The translations under genes and the position numbers were made by a program. This document shows positions 1-8,149 of a DNA stretch of 28,144 nucleotides, in pieces. Each line of letters opens with the position of its first letter. Positions within the stretch are counted from its first letter, which is position 1. Source of the DNA: a virus; IMG/VR virus record IMGVR_UViG_3300022752_004854, positions 1 through 28,144 of that record. One strand, given 5' to 3'. The notes beneath the pieces are model-generated. The model was not told the DNA's origin and ran no database searches. It saw nothing but the letters and a program-made list of their open reading frames with translations.

Positions 1-1
1 C

Positions 2-1429
2 AAATTTGAAAATCTTTCTCTAGAACATAGAAAACATCTCAGTAATAAATTTAAATTTGAAATACCATATGCTCGACATCTACCAGCAGTAAAACTTGGC
101 AGATGGGATGGCAAAGTCAGCTTCTTTGGATTGGGCGGCAATACCTACCTAGCTCTAGTTGGACAAATATTACCTATCCTAGAAGATGCAGGAGTGTATG
201 TAGAATTAGAAGATCAAAGAACTCCTCACAATTTTGAATTTAAATTAATAGATCAAAATTATCTATCAGATATTAACTGGCCCAAAAATCATCCTAATGC
301 TGGACAATCTATAGTATTGAGAGATTATCAAGTGGAAACTATAAACAAGTTCTTAGAGAATCCTCAGTGTATTCAAGAGATTGCTACAGGAGCAGGTAAG
401 ACTATTATTACGGCAGCTCTATGCAAACTGGTTGAGAACTATGGACGTACTCTAACTATTGTACCTAACAAAAGTTTAGTCACACAAACCGAAGATGATT
501 TTCTAGCATGTAATCTAGACGTAGGGGTGTACTATGGTGATAGAAAAGAATTAGGTCGACAGAACACCATTGCTACTTGGCAATCATTGAATGTGTTAGA
601 AAAGAAAAGTCGTGATGATGAAACCACAGCATTTCTAGAAGCTATAGAAAATATCAATACCATAATAGTAGATGAGGTGCACATGGCGAAAGCAGATGTG
701 TTAAAAAGAATGTTAACAGGGCCGTTTGCCAAATGTGGTATACGTTGGGGACTTACAGGCACAGTGCCGAAAGCCGATTATGAATTTTTTGGATTAAAAT
801 GCAGCATAGGAGAAGTGGCTAACCGGATAGCAGCCAAGGAATTACAAGACAAAGGAGTATTAGCACAATGTAATGTTAATGTGTTACAAACACAGGATCA
901 TCCAGAATTTAAAAATTATCAAGAAGAATTAAAATGGTTAACCACTGATGAAACTAGAATGTCGTGGATTGCAAAAACTATAGAAGATATTGCAACAACA
1001 GGCAATACAATGATTCTAGTGGATAGAATATCTGCTGGTGAGTTGTTAGAAAAGAAAATAACAGACAGTGTGTTTATATCTGGCTCTACAAAGAATACTG
1101 AAAGAAAAGAACACTACGACGAAGTTTCTATAGCACAACACAAAGTTATTATTGCTACCTATGGTGTGGCTGCTGTGGGAATAAACATACCTAGAATCTT
1201 TAATTTGGTATTAATAGAACCTGGTAAGAGCTTTGTGCGTGTGATACAGAGTATCGGCAGAGGTATTAGAAAAGCAGAAGATAAAGATCACGTTAACATT
1301 TGGGATATAACTTCCAGTTGTAAATTTGCAAAAAGACACCTAGGACAAAGAAAAAAGTTTTACAAAGAGGCCAATTATCCGTATAATATAGAAAAGATAG
1401 ATTATGAAAATCCTTACATTAGAAAATAA
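2..1429 (+). CDS. uvsW: UvsW-like SF2 DNA/RNA helicase (5' end outside the window)
   Basis: The reading frame is open from the first bases of the window, so the N-terminus is missing. The visible part starts with a segment like the UvsW N-terminal domain (KLGRWDGKVSFF, matching the RxGNWDGxIRL region of T4 UvsW). Superfamily 2 motifs follow in order: Walker A ATGAGKT, DEVH in IIVDEVHMAKA, the GLTGT motif III, and motif VI QSIGRGIRK near the C-terminus. In T4, UvsW unwinds branched recombination intermediates and R-loops and helps switch from origin-dependent to recombination-dependent replication. The TTG near 131 could be read as a start, but coding homology runs upstream of it, so it is internal. 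The 3' end overlaps the next gene by 26 bp. Confidence 0.93.
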   Translation, partial: KFENLSLEHRKHLSNKFKFEIPYARHLPAVKLGRWDGKVSFFGLGGNTYLALVGQILPILEDAGVYVELEDQRTPHNFEFKLIDQNYLSDINWPKNHPNAGQSIVLRDYQVETINKFLENPQCIQEIATGAGKTIITAALCKLVENYGRTLTIVPNKSLVTQTEDDFLACNLDVGVYYGDRKELGRQNTIATWQSLNVLEKKSRDDETTAFLEAIENINTIIVDEVHMAKADVLKRMLTGPFAKCGIRWGLTGTVPKADYEFFGLKCSIGEVANRIAAKELQDKGVLAQCNVNVLQTQDHPEFKNYQEELKWLTTDETRMSWIAKTIEDIATTGNTMILVDRISAGELLEKKITDSVFISGSTKNTERKEHYDEVSIAQHKVIIATYGVAAVGINIPRIFNLVLIEPGKSFVRVIQSIGRGIRKAEDKDHVNIWDITSSCKFAKRHLGQRKKFYKEANYPYNIEKIDYENPYIRK

Positions 1430-1907
1430 AACATACGTACTGGAAAAGATACCAGAATATGTGGACGACAAATTAAGATTTGCAGTGCTGGATAATTCTA
1501 ACCCAGCTGATCCAGATTACTTCTTTATACCATTAATATTTTTAGAATCATTTAATGCTCCAGCAGCAGTGCTACAGATTGGACCATATAAAATTAAAAT
1601 GCCGTTGGACTGGAAAATGATCATAGGAGATCCTGAACAGGGAGAATTGCATGTGTTGCCACTGACCAGTTTGAACGACAGAGGATTCAATGCGTTTATG
1701 TTTAATCCAATATCAGATTCTAAACCCACTTTTGCTGAAGTGGATATTGTGGACATATATCAAGAAGTTAAATGGTATTTCCCTAAAATTAAATCAGGAC
1801 AGATATTAGCTGTGCCTCTTACAGACGATGACAACCCTCCGTGTGCTTATTTTGTTAAAGACATATCTAGACAATCAGAATTTCTAGAATATGGAGCAGT
1901 ATGGTAA
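1404..1907 (+). CDS. Hypothetical protein, 167 aa
   Basis: No family is recognised. The protein is acidic, has no signal peptide or membrane segment, and alternates hydrophobic and charged residues as expected of a soluble alpha/beta protein. It starts with ATG inside the 3' end of uvsW (26-bp overlap) and ends four bases into the next gene, so it is translationally coupled in the replication operon. Position and tight packing support a real phage gene, possibly connected with replication or recombination; that role is inferred from neighbours only. Confidence 0.75.
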   Translation: MKILTLENKTYVLEKIPEYVDDKLRFAVLDNSNPADPDYFFIPLIFLESFNAPAAVLQIGPYKIKMPLDWKMIIGDPEQGELHVLPLTSLNDRGFNAFMFNPISDSKPTFAEVDIVDIYQEVKWYFPKIKSGQILAVPLTDDDNPPCAYFVKDISRQSEFLEYGAVW

Positions 1908-2143
1908 AAACAAAAGACAATGTGGTTCGCATGGAAGCACCGGTTATTATGGTTCCAGACGAAAGTGATCGAGAGATACCTGTGCTAATGAATAGACATT
2001 ATATTAATTGGATTATGGAACATGCTAAAAAAAAGAAATTAAGCATACAAGGCTACCAATTAAAAGGCAAAAACATAGAAATAACTTTTAAGAATCCCAA
2101 ACACGCATCGGTGTTTGCACTAACATGGAAAGAAGATGAGTGA
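1901..2143 (+). CDS. Hypothetical small protein, 80 aa
   Basis: A small soluble protein with a lysine-rich middle (HAKKKKLS near residue 40) and no recognised family. Its ATG overlaps the stop of the preceding gene (ATGGTAA arrangement), and its stop overlaps the next start by 8 bp, which is typical of a coupled phage operon. The predicted beta-strand-rich C-terminus could bind a partner protein or nucleic acid, but nothing in the sequence shows this. Confidence 0.7.
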   Translation: MVKTKDNVVRMEAPVIMVPDESDREIPVLMNRHYINWIMEHAKKKKLSIQGYQLKGKNIEITFKNPKHASVFALTWKEDE

Positions 2144-2582
2144 AAAGAAAAAATTTTTTGAATTAAGAAACGGTATGAAAGCCATAGACTTTCGTAACAA
2201 AGATTATTACGATCGAATAGATGATCATGAGAGATCTTTGTACAGTCCTTACATGATCATGCGTTATGCTTCTGCTGTGTCTGGGGATAGATTCTATCAA
2301 GAACATTATGTAGAAATGATCAATGAGTTTGTTAATAAACATCTTTTTACATTGAGCGGCAAACACAAAAAACTCTGTTGGCAATTAACTTCCATGTGTG
2401 GAGGATTGAAACAACAGTTCCATCCATGGATCAAACCCATGAAGAAAACTCCCAACAAATCTTTGCAAACTCTAATGGATATCTATCCCAACACTAAACA
2501 ATCAGATCTAGAAACATTGGATAAGATTATAACCGACAGCGAACTAGAACAACTGTTAGAGGATCATGGAAAGCAATCTTAA
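2136..2582 (+). CDS. Probable sliding-clamp loader small subunit (T4 gp62-like), 148 aa
   Basis: The architecture resembles gp62-type clamp-loader subunits of marine T4-like phages. An N-terminal segment leads into a YSPYMIMRYAS block (compare YxPFxVNRxLSY in cyanophage gp62), then an acidic helix, a K/W-rich stretch (FHPWIKPMKK) and a C-terminal helix of the form LETLDKIITDSELEQLLE. Length is close to the 130-150 aa of marine gp62. In T4, gp62 works with the AAA+ subunit gp44 to load the gp45 clamp onto DNA; gp44 and gp45 are not in this window. Starts with ATG inside the previous gene (8-bp overlap). The assignment rests on a remembered motif and gene context, not an alignment. Confidence 0.6.
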   Translation: MSEKKKFFELRNGMKAIDFRNKDYYDRIDDHERSLYSPYMIMRYASAVSGDRFYQEHYVEMINEFVNKHLFTLSGKHKKLCWQLTSMCGGLKQQFHPWIKPMKKTPNKSLQTLMDIYPNTKQSDLETLDKIITDSELEQLLEDHGKQS

Positions 2583-3252
2583 TACCTGTACGTTTTGTGG
2601 TAAGAGTTTTACAAAAGAAAGAACTCTACAAGTTCACGTGTGTGAACCCAAACGACGACATTTACAAAAAAATGAAAAATGGGTGCAGAATGCTTTCTTG
2701 GTATTTCAAAAATTTTATCAAGTGCATCAGAATAATGGAAAACCCAAAACCTACGAAGACTTTTGTAAGAGTGCTTATTACAATGCTTTTGTAAAATTTG
2801 GCAGATACATCATGCATGTCAATCCTCTGTATCCAGAAAAGTATGTGGACTATGTGGTACGCTCTAGAATTAAATTGGACAACTGGGCTAGAGATGATCT
2901 TTATGAGGCTTACCTTATAGACACACTTAAGACAGAACCAGTGGAAGCTGCTCTACAAAGAAGTATACAAACCATGATGGATTGGGCTGAGGAACAGAAT
3001 GTACAATGGGCAGATTATTTTCGTTTGGTTAATACACCTCGAGCTGTGCAACACATACAAACTGGCAAATTATCTCCATGGTTGGTGCTTGGTTGTTCAG
3101 CTGGTAAAAAAATGTTAAAATCATTCACAGACGAACAATTACAAATGGTACAAAGATTTATTAATCCAGAATTTTGGTCAAACAGATTTAAGACCAACAT
3201 GGCAGATGCTCTGTTTGTGCAAGAGACAGCACGGGAGGCCAAAATTGAGTAA
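2566..3252 (+). CDS. Zinc-finger-bearing phage protein of unknown function, 228 aa
   Basis: The N-terminus carries a compact zinc-finger-like motif, C8-x2-C11-x12-H24-x-C26, in the context CTFCGKSFTKERTL, close to a C2H2 finger but with Cys as the last ligand. The remaining 200 residues are helical and rich in aromatics, and have no recognised fold. The gene overlaps the clamp-loader-like gene by 17 bp and lies in the replication block. A role in DNA binding, replication or late transcription is plausible but not shown. Confidence 0.75.
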   Translation: MESNLNTCTFCGKSFTKERTLQVHVCEPKRRHLQKNEKWVQNAFLVFQKFYQVHQNNGKPKTYEDFCKSAYYNAFVKFGRYIMHVNPLYPEKYVDYVVRSRIKLDNWARDDLYEAYLIDTLKTEPVEAALQRSIQTMMDWAEEQNVQWADYFRLVNTPRAVQHIQTGKLSPWLVLGCSAGKKMLKSFTDEQLQMVQRFINPEFWSNRFKTNMADALFVQETAREAKIE

Positions 3253-3469
3253 TAAGATTGCAATAGAAGAAGGCATAGATGTGGCAGTGGGAGATTCTAT
3301 TATAGTGATCAAAGAAGACGGTTCTATTGGTCAGGTAATATTGCCAGAAGTTAATAACCCTGCACAAGAGAGCAAGGGTTACAAATTAACTTTAGATATA
3401 TTAGAATTTATTGATAGAGAAAAGGGTGCGTTAATAAGATCAGCAACTAATCGAAGGAAGTACAACTAA
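3245..3469 (+). CDS. Hypothetical small protein, 74 aa, TTG start
   Basis: The frame extends upstream to an ATG at 3206, but that start has no ribosome binding site and would lie deep inside the previous gene. A TTG at 3245 lies 6 nt after GGGAGG (3233-3238), so TTG is the likely start and gives LSNKIAIEEG... as the N-terminus. The product looks like a small beta-rich protein (VAVGDSIIVIKEDGSIGQVIL resembles a KOW or SH3-like barrel), ending in a basic tail. Function unknown. Its stop overlaps the next ATG (TAATG). Confidence 0.65.
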   Translation: MSNKIAIEEGIDVAVGDSIIVIKEDGSIGQVILPEVNNPAQESKGYKLTLDILEFIDREKGALIRSATNRRKYN

Positions 3470-4032
3470 TGCCTGATGTAGATATAGATTTTGCAAATAG
3501 AGAACAAGCACTGAAACTTTTTAAACATGTGCCTGCAGCTATTATCAAAGATGAAGATGTAGAGAAACACAAAACTGGTGTGTACTTTCAAGAAGTGCCT
3601 GTGGATCCTATTAATAATTTTTGTAGTCTTGATTATAAGAAAGCAGAAGAGCGTGGCTATTTTAAAATAGATTTATTGAATGTAAATCTTTATGAAGGTA
3701 TAAAGACAGAACAAGAATTAGTAGAGTTGATGCTGGAAGAGCCAGACTGGAACATGTTGAAAGATAAAAACATTGTGGATCAACTGTTTCATATCAATGG
3801 TCATTTTGATATAGTATCTAAATTAGAACCAAAGAACATAGAACAACTGGCAGCAGTTTTAGCAATTATAAGACCAGCCAAAAGAAATCTCATGCACAAA
3901 TATTGGTCTGAAATATTGAAAGAAGTTTGGCTGAAACCCAAAGATGACAGTTATTTTTTTAAAAAATCTCACGCTGTTGCTTATGCTCAAGCCATTGTGG
4001 TACAGATGAATCTCATACGCAAGAATACATAG
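3469..4032 (+). CDS. Miniature DNA polymerase III alpha (DnaE)-like protein, 187 aa
   Basis: The first residues, MPDVDIDF, match the C-family polymerase palm motif PDxDxDF that holds two catalytic aspartates in DnaE. Downstream, in the same order as in DnaE, come a HKTGV segment (compare HxAGV), YFKIDLLNV at 64-72 (compare LxKFDFLGL, which carries the third catalytic Asp), EQLAAVLAIIRPA at 125-137 (compare DLVALLALxRPG) and FFKKSHAVAYA at 163-173 (compare FNKSHAxAYA). DnaE is about 1,100 residues; here the motifs are compressed into 187, with no PHP, beta-binding or OB domain. It may be a domesticated remnant acting with the replisome rather than a free polymerase. AAGGAAG (3454-3460) precedes the ATG. 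Confidence 0.75.
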   Translation: MPDVDIDFANREQALKLFKHVPAAIIKDEDVEKHKTGVYFQEVPVDPINNFCSLDYKKAEERGYFKIDLLNVNLYEGIKTEQELVELMLEEPDWNMLKDKNIVDQLFHINGHFDIVSKLEPKNIEQLAAVLAIIRPAKRNLMHKYWSEILKEVWLKPKDDSYFFKKSHAVAYAQAIVVQMNLIRKNT

Positions 4033-4042
4033 AAGTGTTTTT

Positions 4043-4050
4043 TATAAATA
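4043..4050 (+). promoter_or_regulatory. T4-type late promoter box, exact TATAAATA
   Basis: Exact match to the T4 late consensus, 7 nt before the ATG at 4058. A start site about 6 nt downstream would give an almost leaderless transcript for the membrane-protein pair. Confidence 0.6.
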
Positions 4051-4057
4051 GACTGTG

Positions 4058-4276
4058 ATGAAAAAAATTATTGAATTTATAAAAAATCTTCCTGAGCACG
4101 TGATATTAGTGATAGTTTGGTTGCTACTGGGACCTGGCGCTGTGTTACTGTATCAAACTGTGTGGAATAACTCTGGATCACAAAAAGTTGCCTACGTTGG
4201 TTTAGGACCGTTAGCACTTTCTACAGGATTAATCTGTGCTCTAGCACTGTATATATATTACAAGGATCGAGACTAA
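4058..4276 (+). CDS. Small two-helix membrane protein, 72 aa
   Basis: Two hydrophobic segments (about residues 14-32 and 46-66) are linked by a short polar loop, with a basic N-terminus and a charged tail (YYKDRD). A GTG lies just before the ATG at 4058; ATG is preferred. No family is recognised. A small phage membrane protein under a late promoter could act in lysis (holin-like) or superinfection exclusion, but that is only a guess from size and topology. The stop overlaps the next ATG by one base. Confidence 0.65.
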   Translation: MKKIIEFIKNLPEHVILVIVWLLLGPGAVLLYQTVWNNSGSQKVAYVGLGPLALSTGLICALALYIYYKDRD

Positions 4277-4398
4277 TGAACGCAGATATAATACTAATTG
4301 GTGGATTGGTAATCATTGTGACTGCTATCGCTTATGTTCTTAAAACCATGGATGACATGGATCACAAAAGACGAAATAAAAAAAACAAAAAAAATTAA
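4276..4398 (+). CDS. Micro membrane protein, 40 aa
   Basis: Starts with ATG overlapping the preceding stop (TAATG). One transmembrane helix (residues 4-22, IILIGGLVIIVTAIAYVL) is followed by a strongly basic tail (KRRNKKNKKN). Coupling to the previous membrane gene and the clean hydrophobic-plus-basic design support it being real. The basic tail would face the cytoplasm. Convergent with the next, reverse-strand gene, with a 4-bp overlap of stops. Function unknown. Confidence 0.55.
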   Translation: MNADIILIGGLVIIVTAIAYVLKTMDDMDHKRRNKKNKKN

Positions 4399-4769
4399 AC
4401 TGGTCGACGCATCAACTGTATGGTTCTGCGTTTGATTCTTTTTTTAGATATATCGTCTAATCTCACAACAGGTCCGTGTACTATTTTTATGTCTTTAGTG
4501 GATAGAGTTACTATTGTGCTTCTAAAATAGATAAAATCTTTCTTAAGAAATATATTAATGGGTATTTTTCTATTGGATTCCCACCACCAAGTTTCGCCCA
4601 ATCTTAAAAACTTCATTTTATCTGCTGGTAACATGATTCTTCCATAATCATAGAAGCTGGTTACTTGGCTGTCTTGGTTCTGTATTATACCCACATATTC
4701 TAAATCGCCTTTACGTATAAGCGACAAGAATGGGAACTTGGTCTTTAGAGTTTCAAAAATTTCATTCAT
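4395..4769 (-). CDS. Hypothetical phage protein, 124 aa
   Basis: A lone reverse-strand gene in the forward-strand replication block. The frame extends to a TTG at 4808, but the first ATG (4769, MNEIFETLKT) is the more likely start and clears the neighbouring promoter. The protein has a WWWES motif in the middle (GETWWWESNRKIP) and a very basic C-terminus (SKKRIKRRTIQLMRR), which suggests nucleic-acid or membrane-phosphate contact. No family recognised. Starts are divergent with the virion-protein gene at 4803. Confidence 0.65.
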   Translation of the reverse strand: MNEIFETLKTKFPFLSLIRKGDLEYVGIIQNQDSQVTSFYDYGRIMLPADKMKFLRLGETWWWESNRKIPINIFLKKDFIYFRSTIVTLSTKDIKIVHGPVVRLDDISKKRIKRRTIQLMRRPV

Positions 4770-4778
4770 AGTATATTC

Positions 4779-4786
4779 AATAAATA
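4779..4786 (+). promoter_or_regulatory. Late-type promoter box AATAAATA
   Basis: One mismatch from TATAAATA, 16 nt before the ATG at 4803, between divergent starts. Suits a late virion gene. Confidence 0.45.
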
Positions 4787-4802
4787 CAGTGAGCAATGAA
4801 CT

Positions 4803-5603
4803 ATGCAAACTGTATCAAGGTATTTACTAAACAATGTGGTAATTGTATACACATCTGGTTATCATGGAAGGAATTCTACTGTGTACGATAGACGATTAAA
4901 GCTGTATAAAGGTGTTTCAAACCCACTTACTTTTACGTTTAAAAACGAAGATCAAAAAGCACAGGATATTACAGCCAAAATCTACGAATTTAACCTAATT
5001 GATTCTGAAACTAAAAAGTCCGTTGTAACAAGAAATTTAACCATTATCGATGATGGTTCTACAATCACTAAAAAAGGTACTGCTAGTGTAACAATTACTG
5101 AGGGTGATCTTTTAACGCTAGATGCAAAATTTTACAACTACGCTATCAGAGAAGTAGCGGCAGATAACTCTCGAACAGTTACTTTTGCTGATACTGCTTA
5201 CAACGCAGCCGGTACCGTGGAAGTATTAGATGGTGCTTACCCTGATGTGATTGACAGCGAAGAAATTAATTCTTTTACTAATACTACCGGTCCTTTGACT
5301 TATACCAGTTCTGCTATAGATGCTAATCCTGGCATCAATAATAATGTGGCTCTACATACTATTGCAGTCTATACAAAATCTTTTTCAGGATCTCTAAGAA
5401 TACAAGGTACCATGGAGACCACACCAGGTAATTCCGATTATTTCGATGTTACTGCTACAGACCAGTCTTCTCCGATTGCATTCACAAATTCTACTGAGGT
5501 TACCTACTACAATTTTACAGGTGTTTACCAGAATGTAAGATTTAGTTGGGCTAATGCTAGTGGTAATACCGGACGCATTGACAAAATCCTTTATAGACAT
5601 TAA
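4803..5603 (+). CDS. Probable virion structural protein, 266 aa
   Basis: A Ser/Thr/Asn-rich, beta-strand-rich protein with few cysteines, typical of phage tail, baseplate or neck-decorating proteins. The N-terminal half (residues 28-115, RLKLYKGVSNPLTFTFKN onward) reads like an immunoglobulin or BppU-type baseplate domain. The C-terminal half (about 155-266) looks like a jelly-roll ending in a short basic motif (DKILYRH). The start ATG is preceded by a late-type box. It sits between replication genes, an unusual place for a structural gene. The structural role is inferred from composition; the exact virion part is unknown. Confidence 0.6.
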   Translation: MQTVSRYLLNNVVIVYTSGYHGRNSTVYDRRLKLYKGVSNPLTFTFKNEDQKAQDITAKIYEFNLIDSETKKSVVTRNLTIIDDGSTITKKGTASVTITEGDLLTLDAKFYNYAIREVAADNSRTVTFADTAYNAAGTVEVLDGAYPDVIDSEEINSFTNTTGPLTYTSSAIDANPGINNNVALHTIAVYTKSFSGSLRIQGTMETTPGNSDYFDVTATDQSSPIAFTNSTEVTYYNFTGVYQNVRFSWANASGNTGRIDKILYRH

Positions 5604-5612
5604 ACTATAAGA

Positions 5613-6629
5613 ATGAATCTGATTCAGTCTACAATTCTGACATCGTTACCGGCTGGCCGTAAAAAGACACCATCTGGGTGGATGAGTTTCAATGCACCCT
5701 GTTGTGTGTACAATGGAGAATCTCCGGACAAAAGAAAACGTGGGGGAGTAATGACATCTGCGGATGGCACTCTGAGTTATCACTGTTTCAATTGTGGTTA
5801 CACAGCATCTTACGTGATTGGTCGTCGACTATCTGCCAAAATGAAAACACTCATGGGTTGGTTGGGCGTTGCTGACGACACAATTAAAAAATTAGCCATA
5901 GAAGCCATGCGTCATGAGGAAGCTGATATTAAGTATGAGAAAAAGAAATTCGTCTCATTTCAAAAAAAAGAATTGCCAAAGAACAGTTTTAAATTAGAAC
6001 ATTGGTTAGAAAAATACGTTGCAGAAGATCTTACAACCACACAGTATGAAAAAATAGATCAATTATTAAATTATTTAAAAAGTAGAGGTATAGCACCTGA
6101 GTGGTATGATTTTTTTTACTCTCCAGATCAAACTGCCGATTTCCATCGCAGAGTGATTGTGCCATTTTATTGGCATGGCGAAATAGTTGGATATACAGGA
6201 AGATTATTTGATACTCGAAATAAAGAGATAAAATATTATACCGAAACACAGCCAGGCTATGTGTTCAACCTGGATGCCCAGGACTGGCAAAGAAAGTTTG
6301 TGTTGGTAATGGAAGGACCATTTGATGCCATAACATTGGGCGGGGTGGCCATACTGGGATCAGAGATTAACGACACACAAAGAGAACTGATACAAGGATT
6401 GAACAGACAGGTAATTGTGGTCCCAGACAGGGATCAGCCAGGACAAAAACTCATAGATCAAGCCAAAGAGTTTGGCTGGAGCGTGGCATTTCCACAATGG
6501 CACGAATCGGTTGTAGACGTAGCAGAAGCTGTGTTAAAATATGGTAGATTGTTTACATTACAATCAATACTTAAATCTACAGAATCCACAGCATTAAAAA
6601 TAGATTTAAGAAGAAAGATTTATGGCTGA
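5613..6629 (+). CDS. DNA primase (T4 gp61/DnaG type), 338 aa
   Basis: Synthesises RNA primers for lagging-strand replication together with the replicative helicase encoded next to it. The N-terminus has a zinc-binding CHC2-type domain: Cys at 30-31 and HCFNC at 57-61. A linker leads to a TOPRIM domain with the catalytic Glu in VLVMEGPFDAI (about residue 234) and the acidic DxD in VVPDRDQPG (272-274). Length matches T4-like primases. The ATG follows the previous stop by a few bases with only a weak A/G-rich leader. The 3' end overlaps the helicase gene by 8 bp, so primase and helicase are translationally coupled. Confidence 0.92.
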   Translation: MNLIQSTILTSLPAGRKKTPSGWMSFNAPCCVYNGESPDKRKRGGVMTSADGTLSYHCFNCGYTASYVIGRRLSAKMKTLMGWLGVADDTIKKLAIEAMRHEEADIKYEKKKFVSFQKKELPKNSFKLEHWLEKYVAEDLTTTQYEKIDQLLNYLKSRGIAPEWYDFFYSPDQTADFHRRVIVPFYWHGEIVGYTGRLFDTRNKEIKYYTETQPGYVFNLDAQDWQRKFVLVMEGPFDAITLGGVAILGSEINDTQRELIQGLNRQVIVVPDRDQPGQKLIDQAKEFGWSVAFPQWHESVVDVAEAVLKYGRLFTLQSILKSTESTALKIDLRRKIYG

Positions 6630-8058
6630 TTACAGTTTTGATGTACAAAAATTATATTTAGAAATGCTGCTGGCAGATGCAGAGTCATTTGCAAGAGCAC
6701 AGAATATATTTGACAGCAACAGTTTTGATAGAAAATTACAACCTATTGCAAAATTTATTAAAGATTATGCAGAGCAATATAAAGTACTACCAGAAGTGGA
6801 GCAAGTTAATGCTAAACATGATATTAAATTAAAAGCAGCAAAAGATTTAGATCCATCACACTTTACATGGTTGTTGGATGAGTTTGAAACATTCTCTCGA
6901 CACAAGGCATTAGAAAAGGCCATATTAGAATCTGCAGATTTATTAGAGCATGGTGATTATGCTCCTGTGGAAGATAAGATTAAGGCAGCAGTTAACATTG
7001 GTTTAACTCGAGACATAGGTACAGATTATTTTGATGATCCTCGAGGCAGATTAGAAAGATTAAAAAATTCCAATGGACAGATCAGTACAGGATGGATTAA
7101 TATTGATAAGAAATTATTTGGTGGATTCAATCGTGGAGAGTTGAATATATTTGCAGGGGGTTCTGGAGCAGGTAAATCTTTATTCTTACAAAATTTAGCA
7201 GTTAACTGGGCCAGTGCAGGATTAAATTGTTGTTATATCAGTTTTGAATTGAGTGAGATGTTGGTAGCAATGAGATTGGATGCAATGATCACTAATATAC
7301 CCACAAGAAAGATATTCCCAGAAATTGACAACGTTGAAATGAAACTTAAAATGATTGCTAAAAAAGCAGGAAATTTACAAATCAAATATTTGCCATCAGG
7401 CAGCACAGTGTTAGATATTAAAACATACATAAAAGAATTAGAGCTTAAAACTAAAAAGAAAATAGATTGTATACTAATTGACTATCTAGATCTTATGATG
7501 CCAAAGAGTAAAAAAGTATCACCAGCAGATCTGTTTATCAAAGACAAATATGTGTCAGAAGAGTTAAGAAACTTGGCTGTAGAATCAAAAATGTTAATGG
7601 CCACAGCATCACAGTTAAACAGAGCATCTGTGGAAGAGATTGAATTTGATCACAGTCACATAGCAGGCGGATTGTCTAAAGTACAAACAGCAGACAACGT
7701 GTTTGGTATATTCACCAGCCGAGCAATGAAAGAGCGTGGCAGATATCAAGTGCAGTTTATGAAAACCAGAAGCAGCAGCGGTGTAGGACAAAAAGTGGAT
7801 TTAGAATTTGATGTGGATACACTGAGAATTAAAGATTTAATCGAAGAAGAAGGTCAGCATCAATTCAAAAAGCAAACTTCCACTGTGTATGATTCATTAA
7901 AACAAAAGAGCAAAATCGCAGGAGAAAGTACTCCCACAGATGCTAGACCGGAACCAGATCCTACTAGAGGTGATGAGGTTGGTAAAGTTAGAGCTACTGT
8001 GGAAGGCAGCAAATTAAGACAACTGCTCAACGATCTACACTCAGACGAAGAGCAATAA
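6622..8058 (+). CDS. Replicative DnaB-type DNA helicase (T4 gp41-like), 478 aa
   Basis: Hexameric 5'-3' helicase of the replication fork, partner of the primase. The N-terminal helical domain (1-130) resembles gp41/DnaB. The RecA-like core has Walker A GGSGAGKS at 179-186, an SFELSEMLVAMR motif (DnaB SLEMS-like), and Walker B CILIDYLDLM with Asp near 287. An SQLNR motif and a TRSSSGVG segment follow. The last 80 residues are polar and probably disordered. Overlaps the primase gene. It is the last gene of the replication block before a 284-bp non-coding interval. Confidence 0.93.
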   Translation: MADYSFDVQKLYLEMLLADAESFARAQNIFDSNSFDRKLQPIAKFIKDYAEQYKVLPEVEQVNAKHDIKLKAAKDLDPSHFTWLLDEFETFSRHKALEKAILESADLLEHGDYAPVEDKIKAAVNIGLTRDIGTDYFDDPRGRLERLKNSNGQISTGWINIDKKLFGGFNRGELNIFAGGSGAGKSLFLQNLAVNWASAGLNCCYISFELSEMLVAMRLDAMITNIPTRKIFPEIDNVEMKLKMIAKKAGNLQIKYLPSGSTVLDIKTYIKELELKTKKKIDCILIDYLDLMMPKSKKVSPADLFIKDKYVSEELRNLAVESKMLMATASQLNRASVEEIEFDHSHIAGGLSKVQTADNVFGIFTSRAMKERGRYQVQFMKTRSSSGVGQKVDLEFDVDTLRIKDLIEEEGQHQFKKQTSTVYDSLKQKSKIAGESTPTDARPEPDPTRGDEVGKVRATVEGSKLRQLLNDLHSDEEQ

Positions 8059-8081
8059 GCGCAGCGTCAGCGCATTTTTTT
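8059..8081 (+). terminator. Short GC hairpin plus T7, possible terminator after the helicase gene
   Basis: GCGC (8059-8062) can pair with GCGC (8070-8073) around a 7-nt loop and is followed by seven T. The stem is only 4 bp, so termination may be partial. Confidence 0.45.
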
Positions 8082-8149
8082 AAAAACAAGCGACAGCGTA
8101 AGTTAAGCGTAAAAATTTTCTGGTGGTCTCCGATGCATGGTAAATTATA

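Noticed and set aside
4803-4808. TTG start at 4808 for the minus-strand gene at 4395
   Set aside because: It would overlap the divergent virion gene start and its promoter box; ATG at 4769 is simpler.
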